A stretch of DNA of 64,000 bases from Simkaniaceae bacterium (GTDB lineage Bacteria > Chlamydiota > Chlamydiia > Chlamydiales > Simkaniaceae): assembly GCA_018399075.1 (NCBI GenBank), contig CP073763.1:682001-746000 (forward strand), in the 5' to 3' direction. Position numbers and translations under genes: made by a program. Positions 24,062-31,950 of the stretch are shown here, piece by piece (the stretch's first letter is position 1; each line of letters opens with the position of its first letter). The notes under the pieces are model-generated. The model worked only from the letters and a program-made list of their open reading frames with translations, had not been told where the DNA came from and made no database searches.

Positions 24062-24688
24062 ATGACTAAAAGCTCTAAAAAATTCGACGAGCAAGAGTAT
24101 GCAATTAGCGTCATTGGAAAAAATATTGAAATCACAAAACCCATTCGAGATTATATCGAAGAAAAAATTTCTAAGATAGAAACTCTATCAACAGATATCA
24201 TTGATTTGAAGGTTCATCTTGAACTTCAAAAGTTGAATCATACTGTTGATATTTTTATGAAATTTTCTCATTTTCGAGTCAATGTGAGAGCCATTACTGA
24301 AAATATGTATTCAGCGATTGATAAGGCTTTTGAGCGTCTTTACTCAAAACTTCGCAAATGGAAGAGTCGGATTCAAGACCATCATGTTAAAGGGGTCTCT
24401 TCCACTGAGATGGAAGTGAATATCCTTGAACATGCACAGCATGAGATTGAAGAAATCAATCAAGAAATCATCGATGCAAATAATCAAAATCTCCAAAAAG
24501 ATTATTCTCTTCCAAAGGTAATCAAGAAGAAAAAGATTCCTTTGAAAAAATTGACAATCGATGAAGCTGTCATGAAGATGGAGCTTTCAGACGATAATTT
24601 TAAGATCTATCGCTCTGAAGAGGATCAAATGCTTAAAGTCATCTATAGAAGGCGAGATGGCGGTTATGGAATCGTCTCACCTGAGTAA
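24062..24688 (+). CDS. hpf: Ribosome hibernation promoting factor, long form
   Basis: Binds the ribosome decoding region and, in the long form, dimerises ribosomes into inactive 100S particles. The 208 residues comprise the N-terminal S30AE domain (VIGKNIEITKPIRDYIEEKI ... AIDKAFERLYSKLRKWK), a charged linker, and the C-terminal dimerisation domain (MKMELSDDNFKIYRSEEDQM, then VIYRRRDGGYGIVSPE). AAGGGG lies 7 bases before the ATG. In an organism alternating between active and dormant particles this factor is expected to act in the infectious stage. It opens a chain of five overlapping genes. Confidence 0.93.
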   Translation: MTKSSKKFDEQEYAISVIGKNIEITKPIRDYIEEKISKIETLSTDIIDLKVHLELQKLNHTVDIFMKFSHFRVNVRAITENMYSAIDKAFERLYSKLRKWKSRIQDHHVKGVSSTEMEVNILEHAQHEIEEINQEIIDANNQNLQKDYSLPKVIKKKKIPLKKLTIDEAVMKMELSDDNFKIYRSEEDQMLKVIYRRRDGGYGIVSPE

Positions 24689-25121
24689 AAAAGTCTACGA
24701 TTCGATTCGAAATAAGTGGCTCATTGCTACCCCTGAAGAGCTTGTCCGACAAAAGATTTTAAATCTTTTAACGGGCGAGCTTGGATATCCTCCCCATGCT
24801 ATTGCAATAGAAAAAAGACTTTCTGAACTTCCGCATCTTTTAGAAAGGGACGTTCCTGATAGACGGCTTGATATCCTTTGTTATGAATCAGAAACGCTTC
24901 GTCCCCTTCTTTTGATTGAATGTAAAGGAATACGTCTTCAGGAGAAGATGTTAACACAAGTGATGGGTTATAATGCCTTTATCCAGGCTCCTCTCATTTG
25001 TCTTGCCAATGATGGGGAATTCTTATTAGGATGGGAAGATCCGAAACGGGTAATGTCACTGGACCAATTGCCAAGTTATAAAAAGCTGTGTGATGAAACA
25101 AAACCTTCTAAAGTCTCTTGA
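24657..25121 (+). CDS. HsdR N-terminal-like (PD-(D/E)XK) protein
   Basis: A 154-residue stand-alone domain like the N-terminus of type I restriction R subunits (HSDR_N_2). The match is PEELVRQKILNLLTGELGYP, then the nuclease core: Asp in RRLDILCYE and the E-x-K in LLLIECKGIRL, followed by QVMGYNAFIQAPLICLANDG. No helicase, HsdM or HsdS is nearby, so it is not a restriction system. The start overlaps hpf by 32 bases and has AAGGCGAG just upstream; a second ATG three codons on is also possible. Chlamydiae carry such single-domain proteins; the role (repair nuclease or inactive scaffold) is unknown. Confidence 0.8.
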   Translation: MAVMESSHLSKKVYDSIRNKWLIATPEELVRQKILNLLTGELGYPPHAIAIEKRLSELPHLLERDVPDRRLDILCYESETLRPLLLIECKGIRLQEKMLTQVMGYNAFIQAPLICLANDGEFLLGWEDPKRVMSLDQLPSYKKLCDETKPSKVS

Positions 25122-26625
25122 AAAGAAGAACCCTCTTCTCGCCTTTCAGTTTTTAACTGCAGATAACAAAGAAAGAAAACTTTCTGATTTTCCTCTACCA
25201 AAAAATGAGACTGAAGCCCTTTATGTGATAGGGCTCGGCCCCAAGAGTTGGCAGAAAAAAATAATGGAGTGGTTAGAGGAAGAGAAAAATCGAAAAGTCT
25301 ATCTCATCATTGATTCTCCCTACTATTTGAATGATCTTTCTTTAGAATTACTGGAACATCCTCAGTTGAAAATTGGAAATACAGCTATTGCTTTTGCATG
25401 GGATCATCTCTATAAGCCTTGGGAACTTATTGGAGGAACTCAAGATAAAGAGGAGGAGCTTGCAACGGCTATTTTAGGTGTTGAGCTCACGCTTGCCCTT
25501 TACCGAGACTTTGGAGTCCCAGAAATTTCCAATGTTATTACGAATTTAAAAAAAGGGGATGGGTCAAGAAAGGGAAATGCGTTAGCAGGAAAATTCCAAA
25601 ATATTCCGGCAATTATTTGCGGAGCAGGGCCGTCTCTAGAAAAAAGTTTAGATCTTTTGAAAGAGGTGGGCGATAGAGCTCTTATTTTTGGAGGCGGGTC
25701 TGCGTTAGGCCCACTTTCTAGGGGAAATATCCCCATTCACTTCACTGTAGCCCTGGATCCTGAGCCTCCTCCTGAACGATTTTTTCGGCAGACTTATTTT
25801 GAAGTCCCCCTTTTCTATCAAAATCAAGTTGCCAGTTCCTTATTAAGCTGTCATCATGGACCCAAACTTTGCATTGGAGAAAGTGGGAGTTTTCCTTTAG
25901 AAAAATGGCTTGTTGAAGACTTGGGGCTACCGACTTCCGATGTGGGTTGGAATGTTTCAACATTTGCGACTTCTATTGCCACCCTTATGGGGTGTAACCC
26001 TATCTATTTTGTAGGGATGGATCTTTCTGTCTCAAAAAAGGGCTCTTATGCAAGTGGGGTGGAAGGGAAGGATGAAAGGAAAAACCCCATAACCCTTACC
26101 GATCGATTTGGGGATAGCGTGACAACCCGCCCTGATTTTTTGATGGCAAAGAAATGGCTTGAAGATTTTTCTGAAAGTCATATGGAAACAACATTTATTA
26201 ACGCTTCTGAAGGAGGCCTTCCTTTAGAAGGAATTCCCTATGGAAAGATTGATTTCTATCAAGGAACCTTCGATCTTTTTTCAAAGCTTCATCAAGAGGT
26301 ATTAAAAGCGCCGCTTCTTCAGCTTGAGACAGTTCGAGAAAAGCTTGAAGTGCTGGATCAAAGTTTGACAAACGTCCAAAAAACTCTAGTAGAATATGTT
26401 GAGGGGCTCTCACAGGATAAAAATGTGATTCTTTATGAGTGCGAGCTCGATGAAGAAATTTTCTTTCAATCTCATCTTCTTCCTATTTGGGAAATATGGA
26501 AACATCTTCTCCAAAACGAAGAAGTTATTCAAGCGATGGAAAATCCAATGCTAGAAAAAAAACTGCAGGAAATCCTTTTTTATCAACAATTGACAGAGAA
26601 ATTTGTGCATGAAAGAAATTTATGA
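25093..26625 (+). CDS. Maf/MptE-like DUF115 protein (first copy)
   Basis: A 510-residue protein of the DUF115 (6-hydroxymethylpterin diphosphokinase MptE-like / Maf) superfamily. The core is the Rossmann-like segment IPAIICGAGPSLEKSLDLL with GAGPSL at 177-182, then IFGGGSALGPLSRGNIPIHF and VALDPEPPPERFF, and later CNPIYFVGMDLSVSKKGSYA. In Campylobacter and relatives Maf proteins glycosylate flagellin with nonulosonic acids; chlamydiae have no flagella, so the target here is unknown. Start is the ATG right after a GTG in the same frame; it overlaps the HsdR-N-like gene by 29 bases. Paralogous to the second DUF115 gene two genes on. Confidence 0.75.
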   Translation: MKQNLLKSLEKKNPLLAFQFLTADNKERKLSDFPLPKNETEALYVIGLGPKSWQKKIMEWLEEEKNRKVYLIIDSPYYLNDLSLELLEHPQLKIGNTAIAFAWDHLYKPWELIGGTQDKEEELATAILGVELTLALYRDFGVPEISNVITNLKKGDGSRKGNALAGKFQNIPAIICGAGPSLEKSLDLLKEVGDRALIFGGGSALGPLSRGNIPIHFTVALDPEPPPERFFRQTYFEVPLFYQNQVASSLLSCHHGPKLCIGESGSFPLEKWLVEDLGLPTSDVGWNVSTFATSIATLMGCNPIYFVGMDLSVSKKGSYASGVEGKDERKNPITLTDRFGDSVTTRPDFLMAKKWLEDFSESHMETTFINASEGGLPLEGIPYGKIDFYQGTFDLFSKLHQEVLKAPLLQLETVREKLEVLDQSLTNVQKTLVEYVEGLSQDKNVILYECELDEEIFFQSHLLPIWEIWKHLLQNEEVIQAMENPMLEKKLQEILFYQQLTEKFVHERNL

Positions 26626-27373
26626 GTTTAGAGAGGGACACCTCATTATTCAAGACCCAGAACTTGAGATTGATATTAGTGGCTCTTATACCCCACGGGT
26701 GATTCCAAATGATTTTTCAGCATTGCCTGAAATGGTGGTAAAAAAAGATGAAAAGGGGATTGTGCTACGGGCTTATTTTGAAATTGATGGAAAATTTGAT
26801 GGGCAATACCTCCTTTACTATCTGGATGGGAGAGTTGAATCAGAATGTTATTATCAAGAAGGAGAGCTTTATGGTCCCTCACGATTTTTTAGCGAAAGTG
26901 GAATTTGTCTTTCAGAAAGCTGGTATTATAAGGGGAAAAAAGAGGGGAAAGCAACGAGACGCTATCTATCAGGAAAATTGTCTTCTATCGAACGGTACAA
27001 AAAGGGAGTCCTTCATGGAAAGCAAGAGTTCTACTATGACAATGGAGCTCTTAAAACTGTCATGAACTACAAAGTGGGGGCTTTAGATGGAGAAGTAGTG
27101 CTCTATTGGCCTAGCGGATTAAAAAAACGGGAGGTCAACTTTCAAAGAGGCTTTCGAGATGGCTTTGATCGAATGTGGAGTATTGGTGGAACTTTAATCG
27201 ATGAAGGAAAGTATGAAAAAGGGGATCCTATAGGTCTTCATCGCCGCTTTTTTGATAATGGATCTCCACAAGAACAGCGGAACTATTACACGCCTTTAAA
27301 GTATGATCTCAAAAAGTGGGATGAAACTGGTAATCTCCATGTAGAAAAAAATGAAGGAGAGCATGAAAACTGA
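26609..27373 (+). CDS. MORN-repeat (YwqK-like) protein between the two DUF115 genes
   Basis: A 254-residue protein built from about eight MORN_2/YwqK repeats, for example EIDGKFDGQYLLYYLDGRVE, EGELYGPSRFFSESGI, KGKKEGKATRRYLSGK, KGVLHGKQEFYYDNGALK, VGALDGEVVLYWPSGLKK and RGFRDGFDRMWSIGGT. Unlike the MORN lipoprotein beside pheT it has no signal peptide or lipobox, so it should be cytoplasmic or exported without Sec. The start is the ATG two codons after an in-frame TTG. It overlaps the DUF115 genes on both sides (17 and 11 bases with the starts chosen), so the three products are probably made in fixed ratio. Confidence 0.75.
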   Translation: MKEIYEFREGHLIIQDPELEIDISGSYTPRVIPNDFSALPEMVVKKDEKGIVLRAYFEIDGKFDGQYLLYYLDGRVESECYYQEGELYGPSRFFSESGICLSESWYYKGKKEGKATRRYLSGKLSSIERYKKGVLHGKQEFYYDNGALKTVMNYKVGALDGEVVLYWPSGLKKREVNFQRGFRDGFDRMWSIGGTLIDEGKYEKGDPIGLHRRFFDNGSPQEQRNYYTPLKYDLKKWDETGNLHVEKNEGEHEN

Positions 27374-29096
27374 TGCTTTAGAAGAGCGGTATCCCAATCT
27401 TTCCTTTCTTTTGCGGATGGATGAAATAACCCCGCTCTCTTTTTCTCTTCATGAAAACAATTTAGATAAAGAGGTTGGCAGCGCTATTAAACCTCTAAAA
27501 TTAGAAACCCTTGAAGCTGTCTATATCTATGGACTGGGACTGGGTTATTATTATTTTCCATTTAAGAAGTGGCTTACAGAAAATAAAGAGAGAGATCTCA
27601 TCTTTATCGAAGAGAATCTTACCGTTTTGAAGGCTTTTTTAGAGATGGAACATGCAGAAGAAATTCTATCTCATCCTCAGGTTCATATTCGCTTTAATCT
27701 CGATAAGAAGAGACTCACCTCATTTGTAGAAGAGTGCGCCCAATCTTTTCCAGTTGAAAGAATCGGTGTGGTTGCTTTGGCTTCTTATAAAAAGTGGTAT
27801 CGTTCACGCTTTTACCGTTTCCGTCTAAAACTTCATAGGCAAACAACGATTGAGCATGCGCTTTTTCATGAAAATCGGTATTACAACCACTTTTTTGATA
27901 ATTTTATTCCTAATTTCCATCGGATGGAAAATTCCTTTGATGGGAACGGTTTAAAAGATGCTTTCAAAGGGATTCCCGCTATCGTTTGTGGAGCTGGCCC
28001 TTCTCTTGCAAACGATATGTCCACGCTTAGGACTCTGAAAGAACAAGCCATAATTTTTGCAGGGGGATCAACGATTACAGCTTTGAGCAATCAAGGGGTG
28101 ATTCCTCATTTTGGCATAGCTTATGACCCCAATGAAGAAGAACTTAAACGATTCATGGCAGCAAGTGCCTTTGAAATCCCCATCCTTTATGCTTCTCGCC
28201 TCCATCCAGGAATTTTTAACACGTGTAATGGCTCCAGTGGCTATCTTCATACACAAACAGGGGGGTGGGCTGAACATTGGATGGAAGAAAAGCTAGGGCT
28301 TAAGCAAGAGCCCCTTCAGATGGGATTTACCATGGAAGCTCTCTCTGTTACAACTGCTGCGCTTCAACTCGCTTGCACTTATGGGTGCAATCCAATCATC
28401 CTGGTAGGTGTTGATCTTGCTTTTACAAATAATCAGACCTACACTCCAGGTGTTGTTACTTCCTCTTCTGCAGGGATAAATAAGAGGAAAGAAGAGAACC
28501 GTACCTCTGAAAAGCTCCTTTCTCGAAAAGATATCTATGGTAATCCGATCTCCACACTCATTAAATGGGTTATGGAAAGTGCAACAGTTAGCACCTTTGT
28601 TAAAAGCAATCCTAATTTTTCTTTTATCAATGCCACATCAGGAGGACTGGGTTTTAAAAATGTTCCCAATACTCCATTGCAAGAGATTGCTTTCCCTCAT
28701 TCTTATGACCTTTATGGGATGGTACATCAAGCGATAGAAACGCATCCTTTACCTATTCCTCCTGGCAAGATTGAAGAACAATTCAACCTTCTTAGAGAAA
28801 GTCTTGAAAAAGCAGAGTCCTATATAGAAATAGCTCTTGAAGAGCTTGAAAAGGTAAAGGGGAAAGGGATAGACCCTGAAACTGGGAGACTGATTTTTGC
28901 TCAAATGGAGCTCGAAACGCTTGATGCTTATACCGTTTTTCTTCGGTCTCCTAGCACCTCTTTCTCAACTCTTCTTAATCGAAAATATCGTCCTAATACC
29001 TGGGACAGGCCAAGTCATTTCCTAAAGTGGAATTTCCTTTATTCTAAATGGTCGGCATATAAAGATTTGATTCAGGAACATCGAGAAAAGATATAG
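27363..29096 (+). CDS. Maf/MptE-like DUF115 protein (second copy)
   Basis: A 577-residue paralogue of the first DUF115 protein. Same core: IPAIVCGAGPSLANDMSTL (GAGPSL at 210-215), IFAGGSTITALSNQGVIPHF, IAYDPNEEELKRF, and YGCNPIILVGVDLAFTNNQT near residue 345-365; the N-terminal 150 residues (YIYGLGLGYYYFPFKKWL) are an additional domain also seen, shortened, in the first copy. The ATG at 27363 has AAGGAG 3 bases upstream, an ATG four codons earlier has none; either is possible. Last gene of the chain; a hairpin follows the stop. Confidence 0.75.
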   Translation: MKTDALEERYPNLSFLLRMDEITPLSFSLHENNLDKEVGSAIKPLKLETLEAVYIYGLGLGYYYFPFKKWLTENKERDLIFIEENLTVLKAFLEMEHAEEILSHPQVHIRFNLDKKRLTSFVEECAQSFPVERIGVVALASYKKWYRSRFYRFRLKLHRQTTIEHALFHENRYYNHFFDNFIPNFHRMENSFDGNGLKDAFKGIPAIVCGAGPSLANDMSTLRTLKEQAIIFAGGSTITALSNQGVIPHFGIAYDPNEEELKRFMAASAFEIPILYASRLHPGIFNTCNGSSGYLHTQTGGWAEHWMEEKLGLKQEPLQMGFTMEALSVTTAALQLACTYGCNPIILVGVDLAFTNNQTYTPGVVTSSSAGINKRKEENRTSEKLLSRKDIYGNPISTLIKWVMESATVSTFVKSNPNFSFINATSGGLGFKNVPNTPLQEIAFPHSYDLYGMVHQAIETHPLPIPPGKIEEQFNLLRESLEKAESYIEIALEELEKVKGKGIDPETGRLIFAQMELETLDAYTVFLRSPSTSFSTLLNRKYRPNTWDRPSHFLKWNFLYSKWSAYKDLIQEHREKI

Positions 29097-29117
29097 GCCC
29101 CGATCTCTCGAGGCCTA
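29094..29117. terminator. Possible shared terminator
   Basis: TAGGCC (29094-29099) and GGCCTA (29112-29117) form a 6-bp stem around 12 bases between the convergent DUF115 and outer-membrane genes. On the minus strand it is followed by TATATCTTTTC; no clear T run on the plus strand. Confidence 0.4.
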
Positions 29118-29124
29118 ATGCGGC

Positions 29125-29628
29125 TTAGAATTTAACCCCATAAGTGATCATTAAGCTAGGAACAACGGCTGTTCCCTTTGTTGAAAAGTAGGCCGCTCCA
29201 AGTTCAGCTTGAATAAACCGTTTTTCGGTCTCACTTAGGGAGTATTCCTTGCCAAGGACTAGCTGTGGTTTAATAAAACCGATTCCATCTCCCCAACCAT
29301 GGACAAAGGCTCCATACCCTATTTGAGAGCCGAGTCCCATATAGACTTGAGAGTTAAGGTTAGGTTTCGGGAAATAGAGGTAATTGAGATACCCGTGTCC
29401 TTCAACAGCAATGAGAAGGGGGGTAATCCCAATCCCTGCATCCAAACCATGATGTCCAGACTGGGCCCGCTGACCCAGACTAAAGGTAAAAATATTGGGG
29501 AACCCCCCGCTAAAGCCATAGTAACCATAAGATTGTTCAACCTCTTCGATATTTTTTGTTTCTTCAGCACTCAGAAGTGTTGTTCCAGTTAAAAGTATTG
29601 CACTCAGTGTCATGATAAGTTTTCTCAT
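29125..29628 (-). CDS. Putative small outer-membrane beta-barrel protein (copy 2)
   Basis: A 167-residue exported protein: signal peptide MRKLIMTLSAILLTGTTLLSA followed by an acidic linker and alternating hydrophobic/polar strands rich in Gly and aromatic residues (YGYYGFSGGFPNIFTFSLG, GHGYLNYLYFPKP), ending in ITYGVKF with the terminal Phe typical of outer-membrane barrels. The start ATG has AAGGAG 8 bases upstream; a longer frame puts that site inside the gene. Paralogue of the next gene upstream, 38 bases away, so one transcript. Function unknown; possibly an 8-strand barrel of the OmpA/OmpX size. Confidence 0.7.
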   Translation of the reverse strand: MRKLIMTLSAILLTGTTLLSAEETKNIEEVEQSYGYYGFSGGFPNIFTFSLGQRAQSGHHGLDAGIGITPLLIAVEGHGYLNYLYFPKPNLNSQVYMGLGSQIGYGAFVHGWGDGIGFIKPQLVLGKEYSLSETEKRFIQAELGAAYFSTKGTAVVPSLMITYGVKF

Positions 29629-29666
29629 AATCATTACTCCTTGAACGTTGTTCATTTTTAGGCCAA

Positions 29667-30152
29667 TTAATATTTAAATCCGTAGCTTAATGTTAAACTC
29701 GGGTTGAAGTCGTGTTTTCCAGAGAACTTAAAATAGTTTCCTCCAGCGAGTTGGATAAAGTGTTTTTCTCGACCATTGATTTGAAACTCCTTTCCAACCA
29801 AAAGCTGTGGTTTTGCATACCACGAGAAATTATCGAAAAACTTTGGACCAACTATTCCATATCCCACCTGAGACCCAACTCCGATGTAATACTGTGAGTA
29901 GGGATCTGGATTGGGGTAGTAGAGATAGTTGGCATATCCATAGGCATTAAGAACATAGATGATAGGGGATCCACCCACGCCAAGATCTAAGCCATTCTGA
30001 TCTTTTTGAGAGCGGTGTCCAACATTTATGCTCACAAGGCTGGGGTATCCGCCTTCAATATTTATGTAGAAGTCTGACTGTTCTACATCTGCAGCAAAGG
30101 TAGTTGATAGGCCATTTGCTAAAGAAAGGATTGCAATTTTCATTTTATTCAT
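29667..30152 (-). CDS. Putative small outer-membrane beta-barrel protein (copy 1)
   Basis: A 161-residue paralogue of the following gene. Short signal peptide (MNKMKIAILSLANGLSTTFAA), then the shared strands: GYPSLVSINVGHRSQ, GLDLGVGGSPIIYVLNAYGY, NYLYYPNPDPYSQYYIGVGS, KPQLLVGKEF and the C-terminal LTLSYGFKY. The two copies align over the whole mature length but have clearly diverged. AAAGGAGATG lies before the ATG. Transcribed from a strong-looking promoter with a 10-bp tandem repeat in its spacer. Confidence 0.7.
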   Translation of the reverse strand: MNKMKIAILSLANGLSTTFAADVEQSDFYINIEGGYPSLVSINVGHRSQKDQNGLDLGVGGSPIIYVLNAYGYANYLYYPNPDPYSQYYIGVGSQVGYGIVGPKFFDNFSWYAKPQLLVGKEFQINGREKHFIQLAGGNYFKFSGKHDFNPSLTLSYGFKY

Positions 30153-30181
30153 TTTTCATCTCCTTTTAAAGAAACAATTCA

Positions 30182-30211
30182 AGTATGTGATTTAATGTGA
30201 TTTAATGTCAA
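30182..30211 (-). promoter_or_regulatory. Promoter of the outer-membrane pair, spacer made of a tandem repeat
   Basis: On the minus strand: TTGACA (30206-30211), 18-bp spacer, CATACT (30182-30187). The 20 bases after TTGACA are two exact copies of TTAAATCACA (30186-30205), covering the spacer and the first bases of the -10. Confidence 0.6.
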
Positions 30212-30233
30212 TGAACGATGTTCAGGAGGGGGG

Positions 30234-30262
30234 TTTACAAAAAGGGAACAATAGGATTTATT
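30234..30262 (+). promoter_or_regulatory. Possible promoter of the GYF_2-RDD gene
   Basis: TTTACA (30234-30239), 17-bp spacer, TTTATT (30257-30262); -35 is 5 of 6, -10 only 4 of 6. About 30 bases before the ATG, in the divergent space. Confidence 0.35.
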
Positions 30263-30291
30263 GAGATTATAAGTCATAGAGAGGTTCCTTC

Positions 30292-31044
30292 ATGGAAAAA
30301 GAAGTATGGTACTATAAAATTGGGGAAGAAAAGACGGGTCCTATTTCCCATCAAGATCTTCAAGCAAAGCTTGAAGCCGGAGAAATTAATCCCTCAACAA
30401 AAATTTGGACAGACGATTTTAAGGATTGGCTTCCCATTTCTGAGGTGGAACATTTTAATATGTCTACTTTAGATGAAACTCCAACAATCACAATTGAGAA
30501 AAAACTAGATTTTTCTAGAGAGGTTGATGAAGATTATGTCCGTCCACGTCCTTGGGTTCGCTTTTGGGCGCGGATGATTGACTACTCACTTTTTATCTTT
30601 GCCATCGGTTTTGTTATAGGATATTTTAATTTAACCTTTGGGTCTTTAGGATCTTTTTCAGGGATGATCGCCATCTTCTTATGGACCTTTATCGAGACAT
30701 TTTTATTAGCGACTTGGGGAGCGACACCCGGAAAATGGATGCTTAAAGTGACAGTTCGGGATCAAAATCATCATAAACTTTCTTTTTCAGAAAGTATGAG
30801 CCGAAGCTTTTCGGTCTGGTGGCTTGGAATGGGAGCTGGCATTCCGATTGTTTCTCTTATCACAATGATTGTTGCTGCTGTCAAATTAAGGGGTTCAGGA
30901 ATGACCACCTGGGATAGACGAGGTGAAAATAAAGTTTTTCATGGCAATGTAGGGTTGATTCGAGTTCTTATCGTGATTCTGTACTTCTTATGTTATGTTT
31001 GGGTAATTGCTTGGGGACAGATGCAAATGATGAATAGAGTATGA
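30292..31044 (+). CDS. GYF_2 and RDD domain membrane protein
   Basis: A 250-residue protein. Residues 1-53 form a GYF_2 (DUF4339) domain (VWYYKIGEEKTGPISHQDL ... TKIWTDDFKDWLPISE), a module thought to bind proline-rich peptides. Residues 80-245 are an RDD domain: RPWVRFWARMIDYSLFIFA with the Arg and first Asp, ATPGKWMLKVTVRDQ with the conserved Gly-Lys, and at least four membrane segments. GAGG lies 10 bases before ATG. Its stop overlaps an ATG (ATGA) that is the first copy of the gloB start; the last 80 bases of the gene lie in an exact 124-bp tandem duplication. Function unknown. Confidence 0.8.
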   Translation: MEKEVWYYKIGEEKTGPISHQDLQAKLEAGEINPSTKIWTDDFKDWLPISEVEHFNMSTLDETPTITIEKKLDFSREVDEDYVRPRPWVRFWARMIDYSLFIFAIGFVIGYFNLTFGSLGSFSGMIAIFLWTFIETFLLATWGATPGKWMLKVTVRDQNHHKLSFSESMSRSFSVWWLGMGAGIPIVSLITMIVAAVKLRGSGMTTWDRRGENKVFHGNVGLIRVLIVILYFLCYVWVIAWGQMQMMNRV

Positions 31045-31212
31045 GTTTAGTCAATAAAAAAGACCTTGGAGAGGGGAGAGCCCTCTACTTCTTATCGTGA
31101 TTCTGTACTTCTTATGTTATGTTTGGGTAATTGCTTGGGGACAGATGCAAATGATGAATAGAGTATGAGTTTAGTCAATAAAAAAGACCTTGGAGAGGGG
31201 AGAGCCCTCTAC
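30965..31212 (+). repeat. Exact 124-bp tandem duplication
   Basis: 30965-31088 is repeated without a mismatch at 31089-31212. The unit holds the last 26 codons of the GYF_2-RDD gene, its stop, and the first 16 codons of gloB. Both genes stay intact, because the RDD gene uses the first copy's end and gloB the second copy's start. Confidence 0.95.
31041..31100 (+). pseudogene. Truncated duplicate of the gloB start
   Basis: The first duplication copy still has the gloB ATG, overlapping the RDD stop as ATGA. It reads MSLVNKKDLGEGRALY like gloB, then FLS and a stop after running into the second copy. A 19-codon remnant that may still be translated and could capture ribosomes coupled from the RDD gene. 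Confidence 0.8.
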
Positions 31213-31950
31213 CAGATTAAGATTTTAGAAGATAACTATACCTATGTTCTTGCATGGGATCATGAGGCTTTTGTTGTGGATCCTGGAGAAGGGAAACCAG
31301 TTCTTGCCCTCATTGAGGAAAAAGAGTTAATCCTAAGAAATATCCTCATTACCCACTACCATAAAGATCATACGGGGGGAAATGAGTTATTGCAGAAAGA
31401 AACAGAGTGCCATGTGATTGGTCCTGATGATGAGCGTGTCCCTAAGCTTGAACAATCGGTTGATGATGGAGAAGAACTTCTCTTCGGCCCTTTTTCAATA
31501 GAGGTTCTTTCAACACCAGGACATACAAAACCTCATGTGGTCTATTTTTTTAGAGATCTTCAGCTCTTATTTAGTGGAGACCTCCTTTTTTCAGGGGGGT
31601 GTGGTCGTCTCTTTGAAGGGACGCCAAAAGAAATGTGGAACTCTCTCGAAAAAATACTGGCCCTACCTGATAATACAGAAATCTATTGTGGGCATGAATA
31701 TACTCTAAAAAATCTTCAGTTTGCCCTTTCTATAGAGCCTAACAATTCCGATATAAAAGCTCGCCTGGAAGAGGTTAAAACCCTCCTTGCTGATGGGAAG
31801 CCAACGGTTCCTTCAACACTTGCTATTGAGAAGAAAACGAACCCCTTTCTACGGGTGAATAACCTTTCACTTCAAAAGGCTCTTGAGGTTTCTGATACAG
31901 ATCCTATTGCAATTTTTGCTTATCTAAGACAACTCAGAGATCAAATCTAG
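31165..31950 (+). CDS. gloB: Hydroxyacylglutathione hydrolase-like metallo-beta-lactamase protein
   Basis: Glyoxalase II-type hydrolase of 261 residues. Metal site: THYHKDHTGG (T-H-x-H-x-D-H motif), Gly-His in STPGHTKPHV, Asp in LFSGDLLFSGGCGRLFEGT, and His in IYCGHEYTLKNL; a C-terminal HAGH_C-like region ends in KKTNPFLRVNN. These are all family hallmarks, so hydrolysis of a thioester such as S-lactoylglutathione is likely, although many chlamydiae lack glutathione synthesis and the true substrate may differ. The start lies in the second copy of the 124-bp duplication. Converges with the lipoprotein gene, overlapping by 4 bases. Confidence 0.88.
   Translation: MSLVNKKDLGEGRALYQIKILEDNYTYVLAWDHEAFVVDPGEGKPVLALIEEKELILRNILITHYHKDHTGGNELLQKETECHVIGPDDERVPKLEQSVDDGEELLFGPFSIEVLSTPGHTKPHVVYFFRDLQLLFSGDLLFSGGCGRLFEGTPKEMWNSLEKILALPDNTEIYCGHEYTLKNLQFALSIEPNNSDIKARLEEVKTLLADGKPTVPSTLAIEKKTNPFLRVNNLSLQKALEVSDTDPIAIFAYLRQLRDQI

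Noticed and set aside
24657-25121. Part of a restriction-modification system
   Set aside because: Only an HsdR N-terminal-like domain; no helicase, methylase or specificity gene in the window.
26609-27373. YwqK-type antitoxin of a toxin-antitoxin pair
   Set aside because: The name is a database habit for MORN_2 proteins; no toxin-like partner is adjacent and the neighbours are DUF115 proteins.
25093-29096. Flagellin-modifying locus
   Set aside because: DUF115/Maf proteins suggested it, but no flagellar gene is present and chlamydiae have no flagella.
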